A DNA stretch of 41,416 bases from Mnemiopsis leidyi (taxonomy: Eukaryota; Ctenophora; Tentaculata; Lobata; Bolinopsidae), in the NCBI GenBank assembly GCA_000226015.1, contig JH152843.1:299347-340762 (forward strand). The letters are read 5' to 3'. The position numbers and the translations under genes are program-made. Below, piece by piece: positions 22,728 through 32,497 of this stretch (its first letter is position 1; every line of letters starts with the position of its first letter). The notes under the pieces were generated by a model that was not told the origin of the DNA, did not search any database, and worked only from the letters and a program-made list of their open reading frames with translations.

Positions 22728-22757
22728 GACCCCCCCCCCACCCCCTCCCTTTTCCTC
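22728..22757 (+). promoter_or_regulatory. C-rich polypyrimidine tract before GPCR
   Basis: Runs of C broken by a few A and T lie 60-90 bases before the GPCR start. Followed by CTTACAAATAG (about 22775-22785), this could be the pyrimidine tract of a 3' splice site in a 5' UTR; a plain homopolymer tract is equally possible. Confidence 0.3.
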
Positions 22758-22817
22758 CGAATGTCATTACACTTACAAATAGTTACCAACTAACAGCACC
22801 ATGCACTCAGAGAAATC

Positions 22818-24632
22818 ATGTTTGATACGGACAACAGCACCCTGGAGAGGACCCTCGTACTCCCAAACCTCCATCAGAACCTCCTCTTTACCGGTAACCT
22901 CCTCCTTACCCTCACTTCCCTCCTCTTCAACTCGGTTGTTCTGTACGGCGCCATCATGAAACAAGCTCTCAAGTCCGACCTGACTACTGTTCTTCTTTTG
23001 GAGTTCCTGACGGTGCTGGATCTTCTGATAACTCTGTTTAGCGTGGTCCCGGTGACCATCGTCTCTTTTTCCGGTCGGTGGACTTTGGGGCCAACACTGT
23101 GTGTAGTTAATGCTGTAGCTAGAAGATATCTATATCTCACTGAACTAATGGTAGTATCCTATATCTCTCTTTACCGTCTAAGTCTGGTTTTGTTTCAACG
23201 GAAGAGTAAACAGGTGGGACGGAAGAAGAGAAGAGACAGAAACATGATTATAACTCGAGTGATTCTGCTGGTGCTGGTGGCCCTCCCGTTGTTCCCTCTT
23301 TTATCTCAGTTCCTGGGGGAGTCCAAGGTGGAGTTTGTTCCCGGTTACTTGAGTTGTACCGTCCCGGAAGCAGCTAGAGTCTGGGGCTACTTCTCTCTGG
23401 CCTTCTTGGTTATCCCTAGCGGTATCGTCATTCTCTCAAACCTTGTCATACTTTACAAAGTTATCAGAATTAAGATGAAATCACCTAGGAGAGTTACAAT
23501 GGGGTTCTTCTCGGGACTCAAAAACGCTATTAACCCCGGGACAATGCGAAAGTCGGTTAAATCTCGGGTGAGAAAGATCAATCCCTCAACTTATATTACA
23601 ATCTGCTTTATTTGTATCTTCTTTGTCATATCCTACTCACCTGTCTTTGTGATCGTCACTCAAGGTGAAGATCTTATCAAAGAACCACCATCATCAAAAC
23701 CTCATTGGTTGGGATTTCTTACCGTAGAACTTCTATCTTTAAATGTACTTTCGAATCCGGTAGTTTACACACTATCAAACATGCGATTTCGGAGATACGT
23801 CATGAGCATTGTAAAATGCTTCAACAAAGGTATGAACAACCAAGCTGTACTCTCGAATCGACCGAGTCCTGAATCTTCAGGCGAAAATGTTTTCAATGAG
23901 ACGATAAGCAAGTTCTTCTCCACAGCACGACGTACCTCAGCCTTCACTCCCTCCGCTAGTTTCATCAGTTCTAAGCAGACTTCCATGTCCCGATCTTCCA
24001 TCGTTTCCAGGGCTGGCCCCCGGAGACGTTTCTCCGAGCAGGATGTCTATCACTCTGGTAAATGGTGCGGTCCAGCACAGGTTACCATATCTGACAGACG
24101 CCGGAATTTGAGTTCTACAACCATGCCTAATTTGGATGAGGACAAAACTCTGTCGTCGTTCTACCCCGACAAGCGATCCCCTCTAAAGAGCTCGTCTGAA
24201 GTTATCTGCTCAATGAACCGGCTGAGTAGCTCAAGTCTAGCCAACCAGAGGAGTGCTCCGTCGTCCTACTCAGACCTCAAAACTGTTTTTAGAGCAAGTG
24301 GAATCGGCAGTAGACCAGTAACGCCCATCGACATAGATGATACCCATTCAATCAAAAAATACGACAGTGAACCTAAATTTGGGATTTTGACCCCAAACGG
24401 GAATCCCAGCCCAAATTTTAAGAACAGTAAGATATCACTACAAGAATTTCAGGCTGCCCCAAATCCTTGTAAAACTTTACAGATTCCCTACGTAGTGGTA
24501 GATGAAAATAACTACGAGGAACCTAATGAAAAGCAGAAAAACTATGTGGCTATTGGAGCTCTTTTTGAACTTCATGATGTTGGTAAAAAACTGAAAATAG
24601 CCGATAGATTAAGACCCTCTGACATCAAATAA
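22818..24632 (+). CDS. Orphan class A (rhodopsin-like) GPCR, 604 aa, single exon
   Basis: A seven-helix receptor. Seen: N6 glycosylation site (NST); TM1 about 21-46 with N38 (1.50); TM2 with LTVLD and D68 (2.50); W88 before TM3; C95 (3.25), which can pair with C180 in loop 2; TM3 ending LYR (Y119-R120) in place of DRY; TM5 P200; a basic third loop; TM6 with SYSP (P275) in place of CWxP; TM7 ending NPVVY (313-317) and a possible palmitoylated C334. A C-terminal tail of about 270 residues, rich in Ser/Thr, suits arrestin or kinase regulation. The start is the first ATG of the frame, followed by a short extracellular N-terminus. The ligand is unknown; a peptide or amine receptor of a lineage-specific group is possible. 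The intronless structure is common for such receptors. Confidence 0.9.
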   Translation: MFDTDNSTLERTLVLPNLHQNLLFTGNLLLTLTSLLFNSVVLYGAIMKQALKSDLTTVLLLEFLTVLDLLITLFSVVPVTIVSFSGRWTLGPTLCVVNAVARRYLYLTELMVVSYISLYRLSLVLFQRKSKQVGRKKRRDRNMIITRVILLVLVALPLFPLLSQFLGESKVEFVPGYLSCTVPEAARVWGYFSLAFLVIPSGIVILSNLVILYKVIRIKMKSPRRVTMGFFSGLKNAINPGTMRKSVKSRVRKINPSTYITICFICIFFVISYSPVFVIVTQGEDLIKEPPSSKPHWLGFLTVELLSLNVLSNPVVYTLSNMRFRRYVMSIVKCFNKGMNNQAVLSNRPSPESSGENVFNETISKFFSTARRTSAFTPSASFISSKQTSMSRSSIVSRAGPRRRFSEQDVYHSGKWCGPAQVTISDRRRNLSSTTMPNLDEDKTLSSFYPDKRSPLKSSSEVICSMNRLSSSSLANQRSAPSSYSDLKTVFRASGIGSRPVTPIDIDDTHSIKKYDSEPKFGILTPNGNPSPNFKNSKISLQEFQAAPNPCKTLQIPYVVVDENNYEEPNEKQKNYVAIGALFELHDVGKKLKIADRLRPSDIK

Positions 24633-25294
24633 ACTTATAAAACTAGCATAAATTACTATAAGTGGTCGGCCATTTTAGTCCATTTTCAATGAGTATTTCA
24701 TTTTTCTGCACCTTAAAGCTGCATTTTAATTTTTATCATTATCTATTGTCAAATATTTTCTAATAATTGTTACATGTACATAGCGAGACTTGTGTTTCAT
24801 CTCCCCCAGCCCCAACCATGTTTGTTCTCTGCAGCGAACACTAACAGATATTATTGATTTCGTTGCTTATTTGATATCACATGAAGGTTATTTGAATTAT
24901 TCAGTGTTAAATTTTAGATAATTATTTTGTGTATTTGTTCTACAAACTGTAACCTGAACTGATTAAAACATTTTACATTTAATCATGTCTGTCTGCCACT
25001 CTTAACAGACCTTTAGAACAACGAAGTTGCGAAACCATCAGACAACCTTGACATATTCAATCTAGAAATTTCTACCTTTTCGAATTGTTACCGACCAATT
25101 TCTACTACTTGCAATTGAAATTTGTTGAAGCCAATGATTTCGCATGATTTCTCGTCGATGTTCACTTCTCCAGACCGTGTACAAGACCTGATGATAGGTT
25201 TCGGAACTTGTCGAGCGTACTGCCCAGTTGAATTAAGGAAGTATCGTGCAAATTGCCGAATATTTACGCTTTCCGATGAGGGCTGGCGTAATTT
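24633..25294 (+). other. 3' UTR and intergenic DNA after GPCR gene
   Basis: No open frame of note. ATTAAA at 24962-24967 is a possible weak polyadenylation signal about 330 bases after the stop. Confidence 0.4.
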
Positions 25295-25576
25295 GGGGGG
25301 GGGGGGGGGCGAACTCAACGCAGAGACCCTAAAATTCCCAAAATAGATATAGAGTTTTTTAGAGTAATGGTTTAATTATCCTTAATTGATTAAAAACCAT
25401 TTAAAAATCACTCTAAAAGGCATTTTTGGTGAACACATAGTGCCAAGAGATAAATTCTAAAAAATTTTCTGTATAAAGCAACTGAAAGAGTCTAAAATAA
25501 ATCTAAAAAACTCAATACCACCCTAAAATTTCCAAATTTGATATAGAGTTTTTAACGTTCGCCCCCCCCCCCCCCC
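25295..25576. mobile_element. Small element with G-tract/C-tract terminal inverted repeats
   Basis: The left end is G15 plus CGAAC (25295-25314) and the right end is GTTCG plus C15 (25557-25576), a perfect 20-bp inverted repeat. Just inside are direct repeats: ACCCTAAAATTCCCAAAATA...GATATAGAGTTTTTT on the left (from about 25328) and ACCCTAAAATTTCCAAATTT GATATAGAGTTTTT on the right (from about 25519). It has no coding capacity. It resembles a MITE, but the homopolymer ends are odd and no target duplication was confirmed. Confidence 0.6.
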
Positions 25577-26262
25577 GACTTTTCTGAAATTGCTATTGAT
25601 GACAGACCATTAATCAACTGTCTGTGAACTTCATACCGTCTTATTACCCTAGTTGACGACCTGCTCGCTGCTATTTGCAAGACGATATACAGCATCTCTT
25701 GGGTGACTAATTGCTGATGATAGACTAACAATTCCGGTATTGGGTCCAGATGGAACGGACATTTGGATCAGACATACTTTAGAGGTAAGAGGACTGCTTC
25801 CTAACTACCAATTCTACTTATGTGTTAGATTCAGACGTCCTCTCTACAACACACCCACCATTGAAGATCTGTCCTAAATTCCGAGTATTCTTGATCTTTA
25901 AGTGAATTCCAAAAGTCCGCTTCTTGAAATGAAATTTCATCACTCCGTTACGGAGGATGTATTCTTATAAACCGAAATGTAAGCCTATAAGGTTTAACTA
26001 ATCTAATCTATTTGTTACTGTAGGAGCGTAGGTACGGTCTGAAATTGTTCTACCAATGCTACGTAAACATCTTGTTTTCTTGTAATGAATGGAAATCCTC
26101 ACTGCCAGATTGCCTTCTCAGAAACTTCAAAGTATGCGTGTGGTATAGCGAAGTATGCAAGCAACAAGAATCACTAGTTATCTGACTTTTCAAGCACTGA
26201 GCTTACACTTGTACTGCAGGGTAAAATGTTTGACCTTTCTAGAAAACCTAGATCTTGTTTAG
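25577..26262. other. Region that should hold the first exon(s) of the SLC40-like gene
   Basis: The transporter model that starts at about 26306 lacks the first helix of the family. A donor-like GAG|GTAAGA occurs near 25787, preceded by a short open frame (RLTIPVLGPDGTDIWIRHTL). I cannot link it to the family, so the upstream exon remains unidentified. Confidence 0.3.
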
Positions 26263-26305
26263 CAACATTTGTACAAACCGTTCAAATTGCACTGCAATCG
26301 ACTCC

Positions 26306-28339
26306 ATGACCATGGGAATCCGTCAGTTTATCTTTATCGTGTGCTGTTCCAGCATCACTGGTCTGTCCTATCTTCTGTCCTACTGCTACATCGTCATCGT
26401 CAACAGATTTGCAGGACAGAAAACAGCTCTGTACATCTCGGCCGGAGCCATCGCTCAGTGGGCGTTTTGTGCTCTTGCTGCCCACTTCTTTTTCTTGATC
26501 TACAATAATGTTAGGTCTGTGGATGTTGTCTGCTAACTTGACGATACTGCCTGAACTAGAATAACTCAATTCAAATTGGACTGACTTTGATTAATAAGTT
26601 TGTTTCATAGCATCGTAACAGATTAAAAACAGCGAACAGAACAGGCGCCGAATCCAATCTGATCTAGATAATGGAATTTGATCGTACAAAAATCACGTTA
26701 CAAATTGATTACTTAAAATGCTGTATCTCTTCAATGAGGCAAATTCCTTCAGAAGAGACAAGATAGCAGCGGTTCTTGTGGGAATACACACGGGAGTGTT
26801 CCTGTGTTTGGTAGTCGGAGCGACTGTTGTGGACCAGACTAACCAGTCTATTGACGGCACCTGGCTGGTCATGGCCATCTTTTCTGAGGTTGCTATGAGA
26901 ATCACAATGGAGTTCTTCCAAGTGGCGACAATCAGGGATTGGATTATTGAGGTACCAGTGGAATTTCAGATATTTTTGTCATTCTTCTGTTGTGTAACGA
27001 AAGAAAAATTATAATTAAGAATTCCAAAACGTTCGCGGGAACGGTAAAAACCCCAAGTTTCTGTCATTAGTATCAAAAGGTATTGTTTGGACTGAAGCCG
27101 TAAATCAAAATTATAATATAGTGTTAAAGATGAATCCTATTTTTAAGGTCTCGGACAACGACAACGACATGTTAATGACAAGTAACACGTGGTACTACAT
27201 TCTAGCAGTTTCCATCCCCGGTCTGATGACGCTCGGAGGGAATCATCTCTTTGACATGGGACTCGGCGTTACTGGTAAGTTTTATCGGATGTTGATTCGT
27301 TGGTGTTATAAAAAGTCTTAAATCAATAACTACCAGTCTTAGATCAATATGAACTACAAACATACCATACAAATGGGACTATTTCTTTAAAAATTACTGA
27401 TTGACAAGGGGTTTAATACCAAAGGGGTTTAATACCAAATAGCAGCAGCACAGCAGGTCGATCTAAAGTATAATTCATAATGTGCACAACATTTCAGGCA
27501 TTGTTCTGACTCTGGGCTGCACGGCTATTCTCCTCCAACTCGTAGCGCTTGCTGGCATCATCTTCATCGTGGGTCGCCTCCGTAGCAACCTAGATCAAGA
27601 ACCTGACTACGTCCCTGAGTGTGTCCCTTTTGTCTCCAACGTCGGCTACTTCTTCAAGCAGTCTGCATGGGAACTTTCCATGGGACTGGACGTGGAGAGT
27701 GTCGGCTTGATCTCGTTCGGGCTGTTCATGAGACTGTTTCTAGCAAACAAAGGAGTAACTCCCTACACCATCAGTGTGTTGATATGTCTCCAGGCTGCCT
27801 CCGCGGTGATCAGCGCTCTATTCTTCCCCGCCATCAGGCGTCTCTTCAAAGGAGGCTATGTTATCACAGTTTGTTCCGTGGGGAAAATCGTCTTTGCAGC
27901 CGTATTTCTCTTCGTGGTATTCCGAGAGCAATATACAGCAGACTTTGAGGAGGAAATGGTTATCATCACACACGATGCTATCTTCATAGCGATAGAAGAT
28001 TACATACCTGAGGACACCGCCGTAATGACGTGGGTTATCATGGGGAGCTCCGTCCTCCTCGCCATGTTTTCTCAGATGGACACTCTCTTCTCCAACCAGC
28101 TGATACAGGAGTCCGTCACGGTGGGGGATAGAGGCAGGTATGCTGGAGTGGAGTTTTCTTTCAAGTACTCCTTTACTCTGGTTAAGCAGATTTTGATTGC
28201 CTCCTTGGCGATGAGGGAACTGTTTTTAGTTTTGCTGATACTTACGTTTGTTTGTGAGATTATTAAACTGTTTTTGACCACAAAATATGTGATGAAGACT
28301 AGAAAAGAGACAAGTCTAGAACAGCAGCTAGAAACTTGA
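26306..28339 (+). CDS. Ferroportin-like (SLC40 family) transporter, four exons seen
   Basis: Exons: to 26514, 26753-26951, 27148-27274, 27498-28339. Junctions agree in phase (2, 0, 1) with GT..AG borders (AG|GTCTGT; GAG|GTACCA; CTG|GTAAGT; CTTCAG, TTTTAAG and ATTTCAG acceptors), giving 458 codons from the ATG at 26306. The multi-pass membrane protein matches ferroportin in order: a TM2-TM3 loop NRFAGQKT, ATIRDWIIEV (family QRDWIVVV), the GVTPYTISVLICLQAASA helix, and the late QLIQESVTVGDRGR (family QLLQENVIESERG). Ferroportin exports ferrous iron across the plasma membrane. Aligned from memory, the C-lobe metal ligands Cys326 and His507 of the human protein appear as Leu and Lys here, so the substrate may differ. 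The first helix is missing; it is either in an unseen upstream exon (a TTGTTTAG acceptor lies at 26262) or lost. Confidence 0.75.
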
Positions 28340-28366
28340 AAAGAAGGGACTTATAGAATGATGGAT

Positions 28367-28391
28367 AATAAAGTTGAATTAGTTGAATAAA
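28367..28391 (+). terminator. Two polyadenylation signals
   Basis: AATAAA occurs at 28367-28372 and 28386-28391, within about 50 bases of the transporter stop, giving a short 3' UTR. Nothing coding is seen from there to 28776. Confidence 0.65.
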
Positions 28392-28776
28392 AGCTTTTTT
28401 TCTTTTTGCACTTCTATATGTAATTATGTATGAACGAATTTTGAGTAAAAGTGAACCTAAGTTAAATTCGCAGTGTTATTATCATTATCTATGACCATAG
28501 GCATAAATGATTTTTGCCTGAATTTTATTTGTTTTATTTGTAAAAGCCTGAAAAGCAGCCACACAGTTGTATTTTTAACTAAAAGGTTCTCTGAATTTTG
28601 AATAAAATTGGACATGATATGCTGAATTTAATTTTACAGCGCTATTGTCGGTATCCATTAAAAATCCATGTTTCAATTTTATTTGTCAAAATCTAAAAAT
28701 CAAATTGCACTGTTTGTCTGTTTCACCTATAAAGGCGATTCCTATCACCGGGAAAAATTTTCCTGTCCTTATATAG

Positions 28777-29382
28777 ATACAAGGCAGGTTCATCAACTGT
28801 ATGAGGCACATGTATGCCAACTCGAAAGCCAAAGTCAAGCTTCTTGGAAAGCTCTCCCAAGCCCTAGACGTTCTAGTAGGGACGGAACAGGGACATCCAA
28901 TGTCACCCGAATTATTCAAGATCTTCCTACTCGGTCTATCAGAGGACCTGAACGAATGCCAGGAAGCAACAGTTCCCGAACTTAACGGAGTAGCGATATC
29001 ACACTTACTCTGGGCTGATGATCTTGTTCTCCTAGCCCTGGACGGCCCGTCCCTCCAAAAACTGATCAACATCGTTCACACCTTCTGCACAAGATGGGGG
29101 CTCAGTGTGAACATAAGTAAAACCGCGATCCTGATATTCAACACGTCAGGTCGCAAACTTAAAGAGAGTTCCACCTTCACATACGGTAGCACTAATATCC
29201 CCTCAGATAACAAATACTGCTATCTTGGAATAACCCTCACACTTAGTGGATCACTGTCCCTCAACATGGACAACCTGAGGAAAAAAGGTCTAAGAGCATT
29301 CTTCTCCCTCAGAAATCTGGTTGACATTCAAGAACTCAGTGTTAACGCCATTCTGAAGTTATTTGATGCCCTTATTCTGCCC
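28777..29382 (+). mobile_element. Non-LTR retrotransposon reverse transcriptase fragment
   Basis: The open frame begins after an in-frame TAG at 28774 and runs into the gap at 29383. It carries RT motif B (GTEQGHPMSPELF), motif C in the form LLWADDLVLLA, motif D (GLSVNISKTAILIF) and the thumb-like YCYLGITLTLSGSLSLNMDN, ending in KLFDALILP, as in LINE-type elements. The fingers domain and any endonuclease are absent upstream, so this copy is 5' truncated (usual for LINEs), and its 3' end is hidden by the gap. The frame is intact over about 200 codons, which suggests a fairly young insertion. Confidence 0.85.
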
Positions 29383-30052
29383 NNNNNNNNNNNNNNNNNN
29401 NNNNNNNNNNNNNNNNNNNNNNNNNNNNNNNNNNNNNNNNNNNNNNNNNNNNNNNNNNNNNNNNNNNNNNNNNNNNNNNNNNNNNNNNNNNNNNNNNNNN
29501 NNNNNNNNNNNNNNNNNNNNNNNNNNNNNNNNNNNNNNNNNNNNNNNNNNNNNNNNNNNNNNNNNNNNNNNNNNNNNNNNNNNNNNNNNNNNNNNNNNNN
29601 NNNNNNNNNNNNNNNNNNNNNNNNNNNNNNNNNNNNNNNNNNNNNNNNNNNNNNNNNNNNNNNNNNNNNNNNNNNNNNNNNNNNNNNNNNNNNNNNNNNN
29701 NNNNNNNNNNNNNNNNNNNNNNNNNNNNNNNNNNNNNNNNNNNNNNNNNNNNNNNNNNNNNNNNNNNNNNNNNNNNNNNNNNNNNNNNNNNNNNNNNNNN
29801 NNNNNNNNNNNNNNNNNNNNNNNNNNNNNNNNNNNNNNNNNNNNNNNNNNNNNNNNNNNNNNNNNNNNNNNNNNNNNNNNNNNNNNNNNNNNNNNNNNNN
29901 NNNNNNNNNNNNNNNNNNNNNNNNNNNNNNNNNNNNNNNNNNNNNNNNNNNNNNNNNNNNNNNNNNNNNNNNNNNNNNNNNNNNNNNNNNNNNNNNNNNN
30001 NNNNNNNNNNNNNNNNNNNNNNNNNNNNNNNNNNNNNNNNNNNNNNNNNNNN
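29383..30052. other. Assembly gap, 670 N
   Basis: Unsequenced. Open frames drawn across it are meaningless. It may hold the rest of the retrotransposon and possibly 3' exons of the minus-strand gene. Confidence 1.
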
Positions 30053-30411
30053 CCTCGTCCGGCGCGTCCCAGGTGGGTCTGGACGTTCTGCACTCTGTCG
30101 TGCCTTGTCGGACTCCCATCCAGAGGTCTGCTGAAGTTCCGGCGTAGTAGCTCGTGTGTAAGGTGATGAAAACCCCGGTTAATGACTTACAAACGTCATT
30201 AAATCTCGTCTCAGTATCTTTCAATTTGTCCCCTGAAAATTAAAATTGTTAATTAATTACAATTGATTAAAAATGATTAATAACAATCGTTATTTAATAA
30301 TAATCCTTATTAATACTAACCACAATCGTTTAATAATTACAATGTCAAAGAAATAAGTATGAAATAAGAAATTCGAAGCGAGATACTATAATTATAATTT
30401 CGCTTTAACAG
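30053..30411. other. Short stretch after the gap, no gene seen
   Basis: GC-richer up to about 30180, then a run of AATTA/AATCGTTA-rich low-complexity DNA. Nothing coding is recognised. The GC-richer start could be the 3' part of the retrotransposon. Confidence 0.4.
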
Positions 30412-30719
30412 TGGATGGATGGATGGATGGATGGATGGATAGATGGATCGATCGATCGATCGATCGATCGATGGATCGATGGATGGATCGATGGATCGAT
30501 GGACGGATGGATCGATGGATCGATGACGGATGGATCGATGGATCGATGGATCGATGAATCGATGGATCGATCGATGGATGGATCGATGGATCGATGGATG
30601 GATCGATGGATCGATGGATGGATCGATGGATGGATCGATGGATCGATGGATCGATGGATCGATCGATGGATGGATCGATCGATGGATGGATCGATGGATC
30701 GATGGATGGATCGATGGAT
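30412..30719. repeat. Tetranucleotide satellite (ATGG/ATCG)n
   Basis: About 308 bases made only of GGAT and CGAT units in mixed order, with one or two substitutions. Because the period is 4, every frame on both strands stays mostly open and reads as a 4-residue pattern (M/I-D-G/R-W or S-I-H/D-P/R). These frames are not genes. Confidence 0.95.
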
Positions 30720-30794
30720 TACAAAGGTTAAAAGGATAACAAACTAATAGGTCGAATAACAAATGTAAATAGTTGGGTGGTTAGCTTGGATTCC

Positions 30795-31608
30795 CGTACT
30801 ATATAGTGACAATACCATATAGTGACAAGTACCTAATAGTAACATGTCACTATATAGTATTGTCACTAAAAGGTACGTTTTGCTTACCATATAGAGACAT
30901 GAGATCTCTTCATAATGAAACAAATATGTTGCATTGACCCTGTCTTTTGGCCATTTAACACTTCCCCTCACCTCCGTCCCGTCCTTTCTCGCCATCCTTC
31001 CCCTTCTACATACTCTATTACCTTCATCATTACCCAACTTCAGTCTTCAATCCTTCATCCACTTGATTTCCTCCACCCTTCTCCTGTTCACTCCCCTCCA
31101 GCCTCCTGATGTTCTTGCACCTGTCTCCATCCATCCTTTCGCTTCGTTCCTCGCTCCCCCTTCATCGTCCTTCCTCCACCCCTGTCCCTTCTCCCTCTTC
31201 TCTACCCTATATTCTACAACCCTTCTCCCTCTTCTACCCCTTCACCCTTCTTCCTTCACTCTTCTCGCTCTTCCCTCCCCTCCCGCTGTTGTTCATCCAC
31301 CTGCTTCCCTCTGCCCTTCTTGAGGTACGACTCCCTATAAGTCTATTGGAATCCTTCATGCAAGCTTTAGCTTGTTTTACATGTTGATTAATAAATTAAA
31401 AATCAAAGTTTTATTAGCAAAAGTAAGACCTTAGGATTAATTGGTGAAGTAAAGTTAAACAAAGTTGAGGTGTCACTAAACTTGACTTGTCACTATAAAG
31501 TATAGTCACTATATAGTACGTCTAGAGTACTGTTTAATGACAAATGTCGACTGTCACTATAATTTACTTTTCAGTTGTCACTATATAGTATTGTCACTAT
31601 ATAGTACG
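30795..31608. mobile_element. TIR element, 814 bp, with GTCACTATATAG repeats
   Basis: CGTACTATATAGTGACAATA at 30795-30814 is the exact reverse complement of 31589-31608. The similarity continues inward for another 15 bases with two mismatches (CCATATAGTGACAAG against CTATATAGTGACAAC). Further copies of GTCACTATATAG occur near both ends (30845-30870, 31480-31520). No transposase is encoded; the middle holds a polypyrimidine repeat. It lies 34 bases past the donor of the last recognised exon of the minus-strand gene, that is, in its intron. Confidence 0.75.
30925..31325 (+). repeat. Polypyrimidine dispersed repeat, copy 2
   Basis: A C/T-rich strand homologous to the reverse complement of 5190-5515. 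Translated frames of both copies share MFLH..PSIL and STPVP, but this reflects DNA similarity in low-complexity sequence. It is nested inside the TIR element; copy 1 has no such flanks. Confidence 0.7.
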
Positions 31609-31642
31609 TTTACCGGATAGCTGGATAGACTGAATAACTTAC

Positions 31643-32497
31643 CAGAGCAACTCCTTCCGTGAATATTTTTTGTAGAGTCGTGGCAACTTCTACTTCTAGT
31701 TCTCGTCCGGGTGTACCCTTTAACGTAGCTAGGTCCACAATGTCCATTGTCTACCCAGCCTGTCCAGGCTCCCCAGGCACCAATCTGTCCATCTTGTACA
31801 TCTGGAACGCAGGAGGGGAAAGATTTAAAGTGTAGTTTACATTCGTCACAAGTTCTTCCCGCCACATTTTCCTTGCATAGACATACACCTGTGCGAGAAT
31901 CACAATACTGGTCTGTGACACCAGAGTCCGTGCAGCTACATTTATTGCATTCGGGGTATCCATAGTAACCCGGAGCGCATTTGCTACAGTAAGGGAAGTT
32001 AGTGAAACCCTCCTTGCATTTCCCACAGTCAGCTCCCCCGACATTTGGATTACACAAGCATTGTCCTGTGGCTCCATCGCAGACCTCGCTAGTCACTCCG
32101 TTGGAGTTGCAGTTACAAGCCAGACACTCCTTGCCGCGTTGAGCTGCAGTTGTGTAGGATCCGGACAAACACCCACATTTATGGCCGCCTCCTTCGTTCA
32201 GACAGGTCCCCAAATTTTTCTGAACCAAACATTTCTGGTGACCCTCACTCCCTAAAGCACATTCGTTGATGTCGTGGCACTTTCCATCGTCTCCCACCGA
32301 ATATCCAGCCGCACAAGTGCACAGGAAGGAACCGAAAGTGTTCCGACAAGTTCCTCCAGGGTTACAGAAGTCTTCTTGAGCACACTCGTTGATGTCAACT
32401 TTATGAGGATTAGACCAGGCAGCGTGTGGACCGAAAACTTCAACCTCAGCGAGCTGCAGAGTTTCTCCAGATACCGCCTCAATTTTCACTTCTTGGC
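31643..32497 (-). CDS. Exon c + EGF/laminin EGF/TSP1 exon of the modular gene
   Basis: Acceptor TTTCTCAG|GC at 32498-32499 and donor CTCTG|GTAAGT at 31642-31641; phase 1 in and 1 out. It encodes the last strands of the FTP domain (GQEVKIEAVSG, QLAEVEVFGP), two calcium-type EGF modules starting DINECAQEDFCNPGGTC and DINECALGSEG, two laminin-type EGF modules (CNCNSNGVTSEVCDGATGQC; CSCTDSGVTDQYCDSRTGVC) and the WGAWTGW...CGPSYVKGYTRTRTRSRSC part of a TSP1 repeat, cut at the exon end. Such modules act in extracellular matrix binding. The last TSP1 cysteine must lie in another exon that I cannot find. Confidence 0.85.

Noticed and set aside
28801..30147. Long frames crossing the N run
   Set aside because: The part inside the gap is unknown; only 28777-29382 is supported.
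30337..30762. Long open frames on both strands (IHPS and DGWI repeats)
   Set aside because: They are read-through of a 4-base satellite, not proteins.
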